This document shows positions 1 through 9,727 of a DNA stretch of 64,000 nucleotides, one piece after another; the first letter of the stretch is position 1, and each line of letters starts with the position of its first letter. The notes below the pieces were generated by a model. The model was not told the origin of the DNA, searched no databases, and was given only the letters and a program-made list of their open reading frames with translations. Position numbers and translations under genes: made by a program. Origin of the DNA: Chloroflexota bacterium (GTDB lineage Bacteria; Chloroflexota; Dehalococcoidia; Lucifugimonadales; Lucifugimonadaceae); contig VXSB01000040.1 of NCBI GenBank assembly GCA_009838175.1, positions 40,844 to 104,843 of the forward strand. The letters run 5' to 3'.

Positions 1-1
1 C

Positions 2-820
2 GAATATGGTGGAGCGCTCGCCGAGGAAACGCGCGATCGATTCCGAAAAGAACTCGCGCTCGACCAACCCGTCGTATTCCAATATGTCATCTGGGTCGGC
101 CGATATCTCCGAGGCCAATACGGCGACAGCCTAATCCACCAACGCCCGGTCATCACAGTCGTCCAAGAACGGTTCTGGACATCGATCCAACTTGGCGTAA
201 TCGCCTGGACTTTCGGAACCATCTTAGGCGTGCCGTTAGGGATAGTGTCCGCCGTGCAACGAGGTCGCCCCCTTGACTACCTCGCCAGAGGCATAGCGTT
301 GATCGGACAGGCCGCTCCCGTCTTTTGGGTTGGGATAATGGCGATCCTTATTTTCTCCGGTGAACTGGAATGGTTGCCTTCGGGAACACGAGGCGACGGT
401 TTCGCTGTGAGAAACTACATCCTGCCCTCAATCGTCCTAGGATGGCTACCAGCGGCCGCGTACCTCCGGCTCACGCGATCATCGATGTTGGAGGTCCTTG
501 AATCCGAATATGTCAAGTTCGCCCGCGCAAAGGGGGTCGACTCGGGCTTTGTTATCTGGAAACACGCTTTCCGCAATGCGGTGATTCCGCCACTGACCCT
601 TTCGGGATTGATATTGATTGGGTTCATCAATGGCACCACGGTTATTGAAACGGTGTTTTCGTGGCCTGGACTGGGACGCGTCGCTGTACAGGCTGTGCAA
701 GGCAATGATTTTCCCCTCATATCTGCCATCACGTTCCTCACTGTCGTCCTATACGTCGTCGTCGTGCTGACGATGGATGTTCTTTACGCAATATTGGATC
801 CGAGGATCCGATATGCATAG
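2..820 (+). CDS. ABC transporter permease, DppB/OppB-like (5' truncated by window edge)
   Basis: Frame stays open from base 2 (EYGGALAEETRDRFRKELALDQPVVFQYVIWVGRYLRGQYGDSL...) into the 230..820 ORF; EAA-loop-like EYVKFARAKGVDSGFVIWKHAFRNAVIPP and C-term MDVLYAILDPRIRYA typical of DppB. Confidence 0.9.
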   Translation, partial: EYGGALAEETRDRFRKELALDQPVVFQYVIWVGRYLRGQYGDSLIHQRPVITVVQERFWTSIQLGVIAWTFGTILGVPLGIVSAVQRGRPLDYLARGIALIGQAAPVFWVGIMAILIFSGELEWLPSGTRGDGFAVRNYILPSIVLGWLPAAAYLRLTRSSMLEVLESEYVKFARAKGVDSGFVIWKHAFRNAVIPPLTLSGLILIGFINGTTVIETVFSWPGLGRVAVQAVQGNDFPLISAITFLTVVLYVVVVLTMDVLYAILDPRIRYA

Positions 821-829
821 CCATTTGAG

Positions 830-1762
830 ATGACGACCGAATCGCGACAACAAACAATCAGCGACGCCGCGGCGGCGCCGACGGCCGCTGGTCGGCACCA
901 CACGCTGGGTTGGATCGGATACGGTTTCTACATCCTGCGACGCTGGCCGATCATCCCGGCATTGATCATAATCACCCTGTTGATTTGCGCAGTGTTTGCG
1001 CATCAGGTTGCGCCGCACGATCCATATGTCAACAATCTTCTCGACCGCAATACCGCTCCGTTGGCGACCGGCCAGTCGGGTCAGTTTTACTTATTGGGCA
1101 GTGATTTCATCGGGCGTGATTTGCTCAGTCGGATCATTCATGGGGCTCGAATATCGGCGATGGTGGTCGTGGTCTCTATCACCGTCGGCGTCAGCGTCGG
1201 CACAACTTGCGGTCTGCTCGCAGGATACTTCGGCAGGCATATCGACGAGATCATCATGCGCATCGTCGATGTCTGGGCAGCTTTGCCCTTCATCATGCTC
1301 GCGTTGATCGTCGTGAGCATCTTTGGTCAAGACCTTAGGATTCTCATCGCCCTCTTGGCGCTTATCTCATGGCCCGGCGCGGTACGTCTTGTCAGGGCCC
1401 AAACTTTGAGCTTGCGCGAATCCGACTATGTTCAGTTCGCCCGCGTGGCAGGCGCGTCGTCAACCCGCATCCTGCTTCGCCACATTCTCCCCGGAGTGAT
1501 CAATATCGTCGTCGTCAGCGCCACTCTTGGCGTCGGCGGCATTATCCTGACCGAAGCGACGCTGAGCTATCTGGCCGTGGGTATTCCACCACCTACGCCA
1601 GCATGGGGCGCGATGGTCGCCAACGGGCGGGAATACATAGGAGACGCTTGGTGGCTCTCCGCGATCCCGGGCATGGCAATATTCCTCGTCGTAATGGCGG
1701 GAAACTTCCTAGGCGACTGGATGCGGGATCGGTGGGACCCGAATTTGCGGCAGTTGGATTAG
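830..1762 (+). CDS. ABC transporter permease, DppC/OppC-like
   Basis: GSDFIGRDLLSRIIHGARISAMV and YVQFARVAGASSTRILLRHILPGVIN, C-term GDWMRDRWDPNLRQLD; directly downstream of the DppB-like gene. Confidence 0.92.
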   Translation: MTTESRQQTISDAAAAPTAAGRHHTLGWIGYGFYILRRWPIIPALIIITLLICAVFAHQVAPHDPYVNNLLDRNTAPLATGQSGQFYLLGSDFIGRDLLSRIIHGARISAMVVVVSITVGVSVGTTCGLLAGYFGRHIDEIIMRIVDVWAALPFIMLALIVVSIFGQDLRILIALLALISWPGAVRLVRAQTLSLRESDYVQFARVAGASSTRILLRHILPGVINIVVVSATLGVGGIILTEATLSYLAVGIPPPTPAWGAMVANGREYIGDAWWLSAIPGMAIFLVVMAGNFLGDWMRDRWDPNLRQLD

Positions 1763-1815
1763 TCTGTTTCGACAAACGTCCTGACGATGAAAAACATTTG
1801 AGATTCGTTCGGATC

Positions 1816-3936
1816 ATGGAACCACCCGATGCTCAGACCTCGGATCTAGAACCTCCGGACGGGCCAATAAATCCGTCCAACGCCACGCGGCGTAGCGCCG
1901 TCAAGAATGTGCTATCAGCATTAAATGGTTGGCAGGCAGTACCGGCGTTCATCATCGCTCTCTACCTATTTTTGGGCGTCTTCGGGCCTACATTGGCTCC
2001 ATTCAACCCCGAGATGTCTGACCTCAAACATCGGTTTTGCCCTCCGCTGGCGATCGACGCGTTAACGACATCAATTAGTTCCGCTTCGGATTGCAGTGCG
2101 ACCAATGTTTTCGGGACCGATCAAATCGGCAGAGACATTTTCTCAAGGTTGTTGCACGGAGCCCGGACCTCATTGTGGGTGGTTGGATTGAGCGTCTTCA
2201 CCGGCACTGCCGTAGGAAGTGTTGTGGGGGCAGTGGTTAATGGTTGGCGTCGAAAACTTCGGTTGGTTTCGTACGGGGTAGCGATTTTCACCATCGTCCC
2301 GTTCGCGGTCTTCGTATTCGCTCAACCCCACAGTCTGTACATTTACGGCGTGATCAATTCGGCCGTGGGGAGCAACGCGGTGGATTGGTCAGCTGTGGTG
2401 GCATTGTCGAGTTTCTCAGCAGTGCTGACGTTCGTGCTCGTCGCTGTTGCGTACCGGTATGACGAAGCGTGTCGCGTCTCGTGGGTTTCAGAAGTGGATG
2501 CCGCAGACAGGGCCAGCAGTTTCTGCGAGATTCATCGCAGACAGATTGTTGCTTTGGCGCCTTGGATCGGGTTGGCGGCAATCGCAAATTCCGCGTTGGT
2601 TTTCCTCGGCTCGGGGTCGCAGGCCTATCTGCTCTCAGCGATCACATGGTCGTTCGAATGGGAATATCTGCTTGAGCACATCGGAATGTTCAGCGCATTA
2701 TTGCCGATGGTTTTGTTCCCGATAGCCTTTGTGACATTCGGAGCGTGGTGGTTTGTGCGTCATGTTCGGGATAGGTTCAAAACGATTTCGGAAGTCTCAT
2801 CCGGTTCGGAAGACAAGGTTGATGATGGTGGGGAAGAGCTTGCGATCGACGTTTCCACACCAACCGATAGATGTCCAGACAGCGTTGAATCCGGACCACT
2901 TGGAAACGACGTCTTGATCGATTCCAGTTCGATCGCGAAAAGACGGCGTTGGATCGTGGTCATCATTGCCATCACTGCGGCAATCGCCGCCTTGCGCTTC
3001 GGAGGTGCAGAGGTGGTGCCGGTCGTCAGGGAACTGGCACAAGATAGTTACCAAAGCGCATCAACAGTGTCCCGGCAAGGGTGGGTAGAGGCGTCAAATT
3101 GTGCGACTGAGATGAGTTCAAGAGTGATGACCTTTAGGGCGTTGCCACCTGAAGAGCAGGAGATTAAAGCAAGTCAACGCTGTCTGGAGCTGTACTTCGA
3201 GCATCGAAACGCGCCGACGCACCGATTGACCATCGACTACGCTCTGCAATTCGTGCCGCAAACGTTGACGCTCGCGCTTATCGCCACCGTCGTGTCTACA
3301 GCTGTGTGGGTGGTTACCTCAGCGTCTGCGAACGTCGTGAGAAGGACAATTACTGCTTGCCTCATTCTGGTTGCGTTGCTGGGATTGATGTTGACGTTCG
3401 GATCTGGCGTATGGACCCTGGTCGTCTTGCAGTGGATCGATCCCGTGATTTCGGTGACACACGACAAAAGCATGGCAACCTCAAGAGCTCTCAACATCGT
3501 TCGCGACTTCTCCGTCGCGTTAGGCGTTACCTATCTGATGATAGCGATCTTGAAGCCGAACCTTAGACTGGGAAAAACGGTTCCGAAGATTAACGTTCTA
3601 TCGAATTGGTCTTCTTTTTTCGTTCCGTGCATCCTACACACGTCGGGGTTCCTGATCGTGTTTCACTACCACTTCCCCGCAAATTTCCTGTTTCTCGACG
3701 AACATTTGGGCGTGATCGTTAACCCCTCGGAGGAGGTGTACATTTCATCCCGTTCGCTAGTTCGATATTGGATATGGACCTATTGGTTTGCGCTGATCGG
3801 CTACGCCGCGATAGTTTTAGGCTTTTTCGCGGCGGGGATTTGGGGATTTAGGCGGTTCGTTGCAAGTGACCTATACGGCGTTGACTCAACGCTTGTCAGT
3901 CCAGATAATCCATCTCAGGACGCAGATCCCACCTGA
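1816..3936 (+). CDS. Divergent fused ABC permease-like membrane protein (DppC-like half plus a second DppB-like half)
   Basis: ORF 1369..3936, likely ATG at 1816 (MEPPDAQTSD...). First half has FGTDQIGRDIFSRLLHGARTSLWVVG (DppC signature) and a weak EAA-like loop; second half has LTIDYALQFVPQTLTLALIATVVSTAV, resembling DppB. Confidence 0.7.
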   Translation: MEPPDAQTSDLEPPDGPINPSNATRRSAVKNVLSALNGWQAVPAFIIALYLFLGVFGPTLAPFNPEMSDLKHRFCPPLAIDALTTSISSASDCSATNVFGTDQIGRDIFSRLLHGARTSLWVVGLSVFTGTAVGSVVGAVVNGWRRKLRLVSYGVAIFTIVPFAVFVFAQPHSLYIYGVINSAVGSNAVDWSAVVALSSFSAVLTFVLVAVAYRYDEACRVSWVSEVDAADRASSFCEIHRRQIVALAPWIGLAAIANSALVFLGSGSQAYLLSAITWSFEWEYLLEHIGMFSALLPMVLFPIAFVTFGAWWFVRHVRDRFKTISEVSSGSEDKVDDGGEELAIDVSTPTDRCPDSVESGPLGNDVLIDSSSIAKRRRWIVVIIAITAAIAALRFGGAEVVPVVRELAQDSYQSASTVSRQGWVEASNCATEMSSRVMTFRALPPEEQEIKASQRCLELYFEHRNAPTHRLTIDYALQFVPQTLTLALIATVVSTAVWVVTSASANVVRRTITACLILVALLGLMLTFGSGVWTLVVLQWIDPVISVTHDKSMATSRALNIVRDFSVALGVTYLMIAILKPNLRLGKTVPKINVLSNWSSFFVPCILHTSGFLIVFHYHFPANFLFLDEHLGVIVNPSEEVYISSRSLVRYWIWTYWFALIGYAAIVLGFFAAGIWGFRRFVASDLYGVDSTLVSPDNPSQDADPT

Positions 3937-5425
3937 GAGAATCGGGTGGATCGATGTTCTTCGCCCACGCCTCCATCAACTCCTGCTCGCGCTTCAGTAT
4001 CCGCATCCGTTCCGCGATGTGGTCAGGATCCCAGCCGTCCAAAACCCGATCCATCAACTCATCCCTTACGCCCCTGCAACTCGGATCTTGTGCCCTGTCG
4101 TTAAGTTCGTGGGGATCTTCGGCTAGGTTGAAGAGTTGGGGTTCGAAGCCGTGGTAGTAGTTGAGTTTCCAGTCGCCGGAGCGGACCATGCGGTTTTGGA
4201 CGCCGCCGGGGCGGGCATGGATATCTGCGCCACCGAGGTTTGCGGATATGCCGGAGCCGACGGAGGAGTCGTTCATGCAGTACTCGCTGAAGACGGCGTC
4301 TTTCCAATCGGCAGTGTCCGGGTTATTGATGAGGTCGATGACGCTCATACCGTGGGATTGAGGCAGGGGTTGTGCGCCTGCGGCGTCTAGCATGGTTGCA
4401 GCTAGGTCGAATTGGTCGATTGGGGTGTCGATGACGCGGCCTTCGGCTAGGTGTCCGGGCCATGAGACTATGGCTGGGACGCGGGATGAGTCTTCGTAGA
4501 AGGTCTGCTTCCACCAAAGGCCGTGCTCCCCTACCTGCTCGCCGTGGTCGGAGGTGTAGATGATGATGGTGTTGTCCATGTAGCCGTTGGCGTCAAGGGC
4601 GTCGAGGATTTCGCCGATGAGCTGGTCGGTGCGGTCGCAGAGTGCCCAGTAAGCGATTCGGGAGCGCATGATTTCTTCGTCGGTGACTTCGACGATGCCG
4701 GTGCGCTCTCGCCACCACTGGATGTACGGGTGGCAGTCCTCAATCGGTTCGGTTGGTACGGTCGGCATGGGGACGCGGCCGTCGTATTTGTCGTAGTCGG
4801 CGGCGCGGGCGACGAATGGTTGGTGAGGGAGCATGAGGCCGATGGATAGGCAGAGCGGGGAGTCGTCGAGTCCGGAGCGGCGGGTGATGCCTTTGTTGTT
4901 TATGTAGTCAACCGCCGACTGCGTTACATATTCGTCGTGGACTTCGTAGGCGCTCTGGCCGCGTCCGGAAGCTTCTAAGCTGACGCGTGCAGGCCCAGCG
5001 GTGCCGTGCAACTGTCCGTGGTCTACTGGCCGCGGACTACCGGGGTAGTTGGGGCTGTGGTCGCCAACATACCGTCGGGAGAAGCCGTGGAGCTGATCGA
5101 CGCCGTTGTAGTGCATCCTGCCGATCTGGACCGGATCGTATCCCGCCGCGCCGAGGGAATGGGCATAGGTCGGGACCGCGGAGCTTAGGATCTGGTCGTT
5201 TGTCCAGACCTCGGTCTCAAACGGATATCGGCCCGTAACCAGAGCCGTCCGTGACGGAACGCAGATCGGCGAGCCGCAGTACGCGCCGGTGAAGATCGCA
5301 CCGTTTGCCGCCAATCGGTCGAGATTCGGTGTCTCTAAGACCTGATCCCCGTAGGCACCGATGACCGCTGGATTGTGCTGGTCGGACTGAATGTAGATGA
5401 TGTTGGGGAGTGAATTTTCGGGCAT
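3896..5425 (-). CDS. Sulfatase family protein (arylsulfatase/choline-sulfatase-like)
   Basis: MPENSLPNIIYIQSDQHNPAVIGAYGD; formylglycine-type motif CVPSRTALVTGRYP; IIIYTSDHGEQVGEHGLWWK. Start set after the preceding gene's stop (ORF track runs to 5707). Confidence 0.93.
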   Translation of the reverse strand: MPENSLPNIIYIQSDQHNPAVIGAYGDQVLETPNLDRLAANGAIFTGAYCGSPICVPSRTALVTGRYPFETEVWTNDQILSSAVPTYAHSLGAAGYDPVQIGRMHYNGVDQLHGFSRRYVGDHSPNYPGSPRPVDHGQLHGTAGPARVSLEASGRGQSAYEVHDEYVTQSAVDYINNKGITRRSGLDDSPLCLSIGLMLPHQPFVARAADYDKYDGRVPMPTVPTEPIEDCHPYIQWWRERTGIVEVTDEEIMRSRIAYWALCDRTDQLIGEILDALDANGYMDNTIIIYTSDHGEQVGEHGLWWKQTFYEDSSRVPAIVSWPGHLAEGRVIDTPIDQFDLAATMLDAAGAQPLPQSHGMSVIDLINNPDTADWKDAVFSEYCMNDSSVGSGISANLGGADIHARPGGVQNRMVRSGDWKLNYYHGFEPQLFNLAEDPHELNDRAQDPSCRGVRDELMDRVLDGWDPDHIAERMRILKREQELMEAWAKNIDPPDSLRWDLRPEMDYLD

Positions 5426-5435
5426 GGCGGTTCGG

Positions 5436-6446
5436 TTAACTGGCGACTGGAGCACGGTTGGCGATTGGCATTTCGTCATAGAGGTAGCAGCTTGCGACGC
5501 GATCGTCGTTGATCTGGAACGCGGTCGGGTGCTCGTCGTGGCACCTGTCCATGACCTGCGGACAACGATCGGCGAATTTGCATCCGGTAGTTTCGCCAGA
5601 TTCGTCGATTGATAGGACTTCGTCGCCGCCTTCTTCCCATCCGCTATCCGCCCGCATTTGAGGGATCGATTCGACGAGGAGGCGAGTGTACGGGTGTTTG
5701 GGGTCACGGATAACGCGTTCGACGCTGCCCTGCTCTACCACTGAGCCCTTGTACATCACCAGAATATCGTCGCAGATCTGGTAGGCGGTAGTTAGGTCGT
5801 GTGTGACGTAGACGACTGATATGCCGAGGTCTCGGTTGAGGGTTCGGATCGATTCGAGGATGGTTGCTCGGAGTGATGCGTCGACCATTGAGACGGGTTC
5901 GTCGGCGAGGATGATGCGTGGTTTCAGTAGGAGTGCTCGTGCGACCATCATGCGCTGGCGTTGGCCGCCGCTGAGTTGGTGGGGGTAGCGTCCGAGCATT
6001 TCGTCGGGGCGCAATCCTACTGTTTCGAGCGCCTCTCTGATCAGCTGGACCCGCTCATCCCTCGAACTCGCAAGCCCGAACTTTTCGATGGCTACGTGGA
6101 GGAGGTGATCTGCTTTGTAGAAGGGGTTGTAGACCTCGAATGGGTCTTGGAAGATGGGCTGGACTTCGCGTCGGAAGTTTCGACGGTCGTTGCCGGACAT
6201 TCCAGAGACGTCTTGTCCGTCGTAGATGACGTTTCCTAATGTGGGTTTGATGACACCCAAGAGGAGTCTGGCCAAGGTCGTCTTGCCGCTGCCGCTCTCT
6301 CCTGCTACGGCGGTGATTGTCGGTCGATCTGCAGAAATCGCGAAAGTGACATCGTCAACCGCTACAGTGACGTTGGATCGGTTGAAGAGTCCGCCGCCAA
6401 AGACCTTGGTGACGTTTTGGAGTTCGAGAAGGTTAGGCAACTTCAC
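5436..6446 (-). CDS. ABC transporter ATP-binding protein, DppF/OppF-like
   Basis: Walker A GESGSGKTT, signature LSGGQRQRMMVARALLLKPRIILADEP, C-term Cys-containing oligopeptide domain. Confidence 0.95.
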   Translation of the reverse strand: MKLPNLLELQNVTKVFGGGLFNRSNVTVAVDDVTFAISADRPTITAVAGESGSGKTTLARLLLGVIKPTLGNVIYDGQDVSGMSGNDRRNFRREVQPIFQDPFEVYNPFYKADHLLHVAIEKFGLASSRDERVQLIREALETVGLRPDEMLGRYPHQLSGGQRQRMMVARALLLKPRIILADEPVSMVDASLRATILESIRTLNRDLGISVVYVTHDLTTAYQICDDILVMYKGSVVEQGSVERVIRDPKHPYTRLLVESIPQMRADSGWEEGGDEVLSIDESGETTGCKFADRCPQVMDRCHDEHPTAFQINDDRVASCYLYDEMPIANRAPVAS

Positions 6447-7533
6447 TGCCCGCCATGGCTACGTCGGGGTCGAAAAGATGGCACATGACGTGACGGTTAT
6501 CGCCAATGTCTGTGTCTTTGGGTTCGAGTTCGTTGCACGGGCCTTCGACTGATGGACACCTCGGGGCGAAGACGCATCCGGGTGGGAGGTCAACCAAGGG
6601 CGGCGGGATGCCGGGGATACCTGTGAGGCGTTCGCGTTTCTCTTCGAGGTCTGGGACGCTGTTGATGAGGAGTTTGGTGTATGGGTGTTTAGGCTCTTCG
6701 ATGATTTGCTGGACAGTGCCGATGTCGACGAGTTTTCCGGCGTACATGACGCCGATACGGTCTGCGAATTGTGCGACTAGTCCCATGTCGTGTCCGATGA
6801 GAATGACTGCAGCACCTGTGTCACGTTGGACGCGGCTCAACGTCATCATTACCTGGCGTTGAACGACAACGTCCAAGGCGCTGGTAGGTTCGTCGGCGAC
6901 GATTACCTTGGGGTTCATGCTGGTGCCGGTGGCGATTGCGACACGTTGCTTCATTCCGCCGCTGAGTTCGTGCGGAAACATTCGGCCAACGTTTTCGCGG
7001 AGTCCGACGCGGAGAAGGAGGTCATAGACGTGACTGCGCAGGTTTTCTTTGGTGTCTTTGATTCCGTGGTCTATGAGGCCGTCGAAGATTTGGTCCTCAA
7101 TGCGCATCACGGGGTTCAATGCATTCATCGCGGATTGGGTGACCAAGGCGATCTCCGCGAGCCGTGCCAAGCGCATCTCTTCGTCGTCGAGCGGGACCAA
7201 ATCCCTGCCGTCGAGGAGGATCTGTCCGCCGTCGATGTAGCCTGGGGCTTTGGTGAGTTTCATCAACGCCATTCCGAGGGTTGTTTTGCCACAACCTGAT
7301 TCGCCGACGAGTGCTAGGCGTTCGCCTTGTTGCAAGGCGAAACTCACGCCGTCTACCGCTTTTACGACTCCTGCTTCGGAGTCGTAATAGACCTTCAGAT
7401 CTTTGACATCGATTGCCGGCAATGAAGAATCGCCCATGCCAGAGCGACGGAGATCATCAACAGTCGTCGGCATTTCGGATCGCGTTGATTGCTCGCGATC
7501 TGCAACGGCGTTAGTGGTTGTTTCTACTGCCAA
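6433..7533 (-). CDS. ABC transporter ATP-binding protein, DppD/OppD-like
   Basis: Walker A GESGCGKTT, LSGGMKQRVAIATGTSMNPKVIVADEPTSALDVVVQ, PPGCVFAPRCPSVEGPC. Confidence 0.95.
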   Translation of the reverse strand: MAVETTTNAVADREQSTRSEMPTTVDDLRRSGMGDSSLPAIDVKDLKVYYDSEAGVVKAVDGVSFALQQGERLALVGESGCGKTTLGMALMKLTKAPGYIDGGQILLDGRDLVPLDDEEMRLARLAEIALVTQSAMNALNPVMRIEDQIFDGLIDHGIKDTKENLRSHVYDLLLRVGLRENVGRMFPHELSGGMKQRVAIATGTSMNPKVIVADEPTSALDVVVQRQVMMTLSRVQRDTGAAVILIGHDMGLVAQFADRIGVMYAGKLVDIGTVQQIIEEPKHPYTKLLINSVPDLEEKRERLTGIPGIPPPLVDLPPGCVFAPRCPSVEGPCNELEPKDTDIGDNRHVMCHLFDPDVAMAGSEVA

Positions 7534-8538
7534 CTAGAACCGTCTCCGCAACCGCGGGTTGGCCCATTCGTCCATTCCGCGTGACAGCATGAACAATCCG
7601 ATGAAGAGGATGACGATGACGACGATTGGAGGCGACCACCACCACCACCATCCATTGACGAGAGATCCGTACCAGATGTTGTGGTAGATCATCATTCCCA
7701 AGGTGTTGGAACTGAAGTCGCCGAGGCCAAGTGCTTCGAGTCCGATGGAGGCGAGTATGGCGGATGAGACGGCGAGGACGAAGTTTGCGACGATGAAGGG
7801 CATGAGGTTGGGCATCATCTCCTTCAAGATGACTTCTGGGCCGTTCATTCCCGAGAGTCGTGCCATCTCGACGTATGAGCGTTGTTTCATTACCAGGACT
7901 TGGGATCGGACGACTCTAGTGGGGCCAAGCCACGCGAGCATGGCGATGATGAGTGCGAGTTGGATGAAGGTCATCTCTCCTCCTCCGACTTCTCGCCAAG
8001 CGATGGTGATGATGATCAGGATCAATAAACCGGGGATGGTCTGCAAAGTGTCGACGATGAATCGGATTGCTGCGTCTAGGATACCGCCGTAGTAACCGGC
8101 TGCGAAAGCGAGGATGGTGCCGACGACGGTGCCAAGCGACCCGGCGATCAAGCCGATCATGATCGTTTGAGGGATCCCTTGCGAGAAGGAAGCCAGGATG
8201 TCCTTGCCTAGACGGTCGGTGCCTAAAAAGTGTTGACGCTCCTCGTTGTCGTAAGCGAAGCAGAGTTCGCGGGGGTTTTCGGAGCTGTAGCAGGGATGTG
8301 GGTTTTGGAGGGAAGGTCGTTTGTTGGGCGGTGCGAATGCTAGGTCTTTCGCGTCTTCAGGAGCAGTCATCAGGGTTCCGAATGCCCAGAACAGAATGAT
8401 GATTCCAAGTAACACGAACCCGGCGATAATCGACGGGTTCCGCTTCATGTACCGCCACAGTCCGGCGGCTTGGTTCAGCGTGTCGGAAGTGGGGCTACTG
8501 GAGGTTGCCAGCGGTTCTGTGGGTGCTGTGGTGGCCAT
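7534..8538 (-). CDS. ABC transporter permease, DppC-like
   Basis: FLGTDRLGKDILASFSQGIPQTIMIGLIAG; EAA loop YVEMARLSGMNGPEVILKEMMPNLMPF; end NPRLRRRF. Confidence 0.93.
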   Translation of the reverse strand: MATTAPTEPLATSSSPTSDTLNQAAGLWRYMKRNPSIIAGFVLLGIIILFWAFGTLMTAPEDAKDLAFAPPNKRPSLQNPHPCYSSENPRELCFAYDNEERQHFLGTDRLGKDILASFSQGIPQTIMIGLIAGSLGTVVGTILAFAAGYYGGILDAAIRFIVDTLQTIPGLLILIIITIAWREVGGGEMTFIQLALIIAMLAWLGPTRVVRSQVLVMKQRSYVEMARLSGMNGPEVILKEMMPNLMPFIVANFVLAVSSAILASIGLEALGLGDFSSNTLGMMIYHNIWYGSLVNGWWWWWSPPIVVIVILFIGLFMLSRGMDEWANPRLRRRF

Positions 8539-8541
8539 GCC

Positions 8542-9555
8542 CTATGCAGATGAGTAGCTGATTCTGGGATCGAGCAGGGGGTAGATGACGTCGATCACGA
8601 GCATTGCAAAGGCGATGGCTAGGACGATGATGAATACGACGCCTTGGATGACGAAGTAGTCGAATCCTGTGATTGCTTCGTATAGGACTCTGCCAATCCC
8701 TGGATAACCGAATATCCGCTCCACTAATATCGCACCAGAAACGACGTGTGGGAGGGTTAATGCCAGCGCGGTCGTCTGAGGCAGTACGGCGTTGCGGACA
8801 GCGTAGCGAAAGAAAGCTCTAGCTTTGGTCAGACCTTTGGCTTCTGCTTGCAGCATGTAGTCCTCGCCCTGCATCGTGATCATCATTGATCGCATTCCAA
8901 GTGCCCAGAAGCCGATCGACGCCAGAACGATGGACAGGGCAGGTAGGAGCGAGTGTTTGAACACCTCCCACAGGAACCCGAAGTCGCTCCAATCTGGCAG
9001 TGTCGTAGGCGCGTAGCCGCCACCTAACGGGAGCAGTTTGGCTTGGAATGCCAAGAGCCAGATCAGTATCAGGCCCAGAAGGTAGTAAGGAACAGCGGCA
9101 AGGAGAAAGAATGGTGGAAGGATGAGTTCAAATGCTGCTTTGGGTCCGTGCTGCCAAGCCAAAACTGCACCGCCGAGGGTTCCGACAACAAAGGCTAGAA
9201 GAGTAGAGGTCACCAGCAAGCCGATCGACCATGGCATCGCTTGGTTGATGAGTTCGCTGACGCGCGTAGGGTATTTGGTGATCGATTCTCCGAAATCGAA
9301 TCTGACGGCGGTTGAGAGATATGTCAGATATTGAAGGACTAACGGACGATCCAGTCCGAATTTGGCGTTGTAGGTTTCGATGAGGGCTGCGTAATCTTCG
9401 GCTCGCGTCGTCACACCCTCGGCTGCGAGCAACTCAAGGCGGGTGGCAATCGGGTCTTGACCGGTGAATCTGGGGAGAAAGAAGTTGAACGATGTGGCGA
9501 CAAAAATTACAGCCACGAACATTCCGATCCGTCTCGCCAGATAATCTACGGTCAT
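8542..9555 (-). CDS. ABC transporter permease, DppB-like
   Basis: MTVDYLARRIGMFVAVIFVATSFNFFLPRFTGQDP; GLTKARAFFRYAVRNAVLPQTT; DVIYPLLDPRISY. Confidence 0.93.
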   Translation of the reverse strand: MTVDYLARRIGMFVAVIFVATSFNFFLPRFTGQDPIATRLELLAAEGVTTRAEDYAALIETYNAKFGLDRPLVLQYLTYLSTAVRFDFGESITKYPTRVSELINQAMPWSIGLLVTSTLLAFVVGTLGGAVLAWQHGPKAAFELILPPFFLLAAVPYYLLGLILIWLLAFQAKLLPLGGGYAPTTLPDWSDFGFLWEVFKHSLLPALSIVLASIGFWALGMRSMMITMQGEDYMLQAEAKGLTKARAFFRYAVRNAVLPQTTALALTLPHVVSGAILVERIFGYPGIGRVLYEAITGFDYFVIQGVVFIIVLAIAFAMLVIDVIYPLLDPRISYSSA

Positions 9556-9653
9556 CTCATTAACACTTCGCCGTATTGCGTCCCGATACGCGCCGATTCC
9601 AAGTTAACAGAACTGACCGGCGTGACAGGATGCCAGTCGGGAGATTGCGACTA

Positions 9654-9701
9654 GTTGCGGCGCCGGAATGATGGGTATTCGCTCCCATCCGACGCCGCAA
9701 C
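9654..9701. other. Strong intercistronic hairpin between SBP and permease genes
   Basis: GTTGCGGCG (9654-9662) pairs with CGCCGCAAC (9693-9701); inner GATGGG/CCCATC also pairs. No T-run. Confidence 0.6.
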
Positions 9702-9727
9702 CAATGTTGCTTCCGCTAAAACGCGGA

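Noticed and set aside
1369-1815. 5' extension of the 855-aa ORF overlapping dppC
   Set aside because: MARRGTSCQGPNFELARIRLCSVRPRGRR... is out-of-frame translation of dppC; real start placed at about 1816.
5426-5707. N-terminal extension of the sulfatase ORF
   Set aside because: Overlaps the C-terminal coding region of the DppF-like ATPase; sulfatase homology begins at MPENSLPNIIYIQSDQ.
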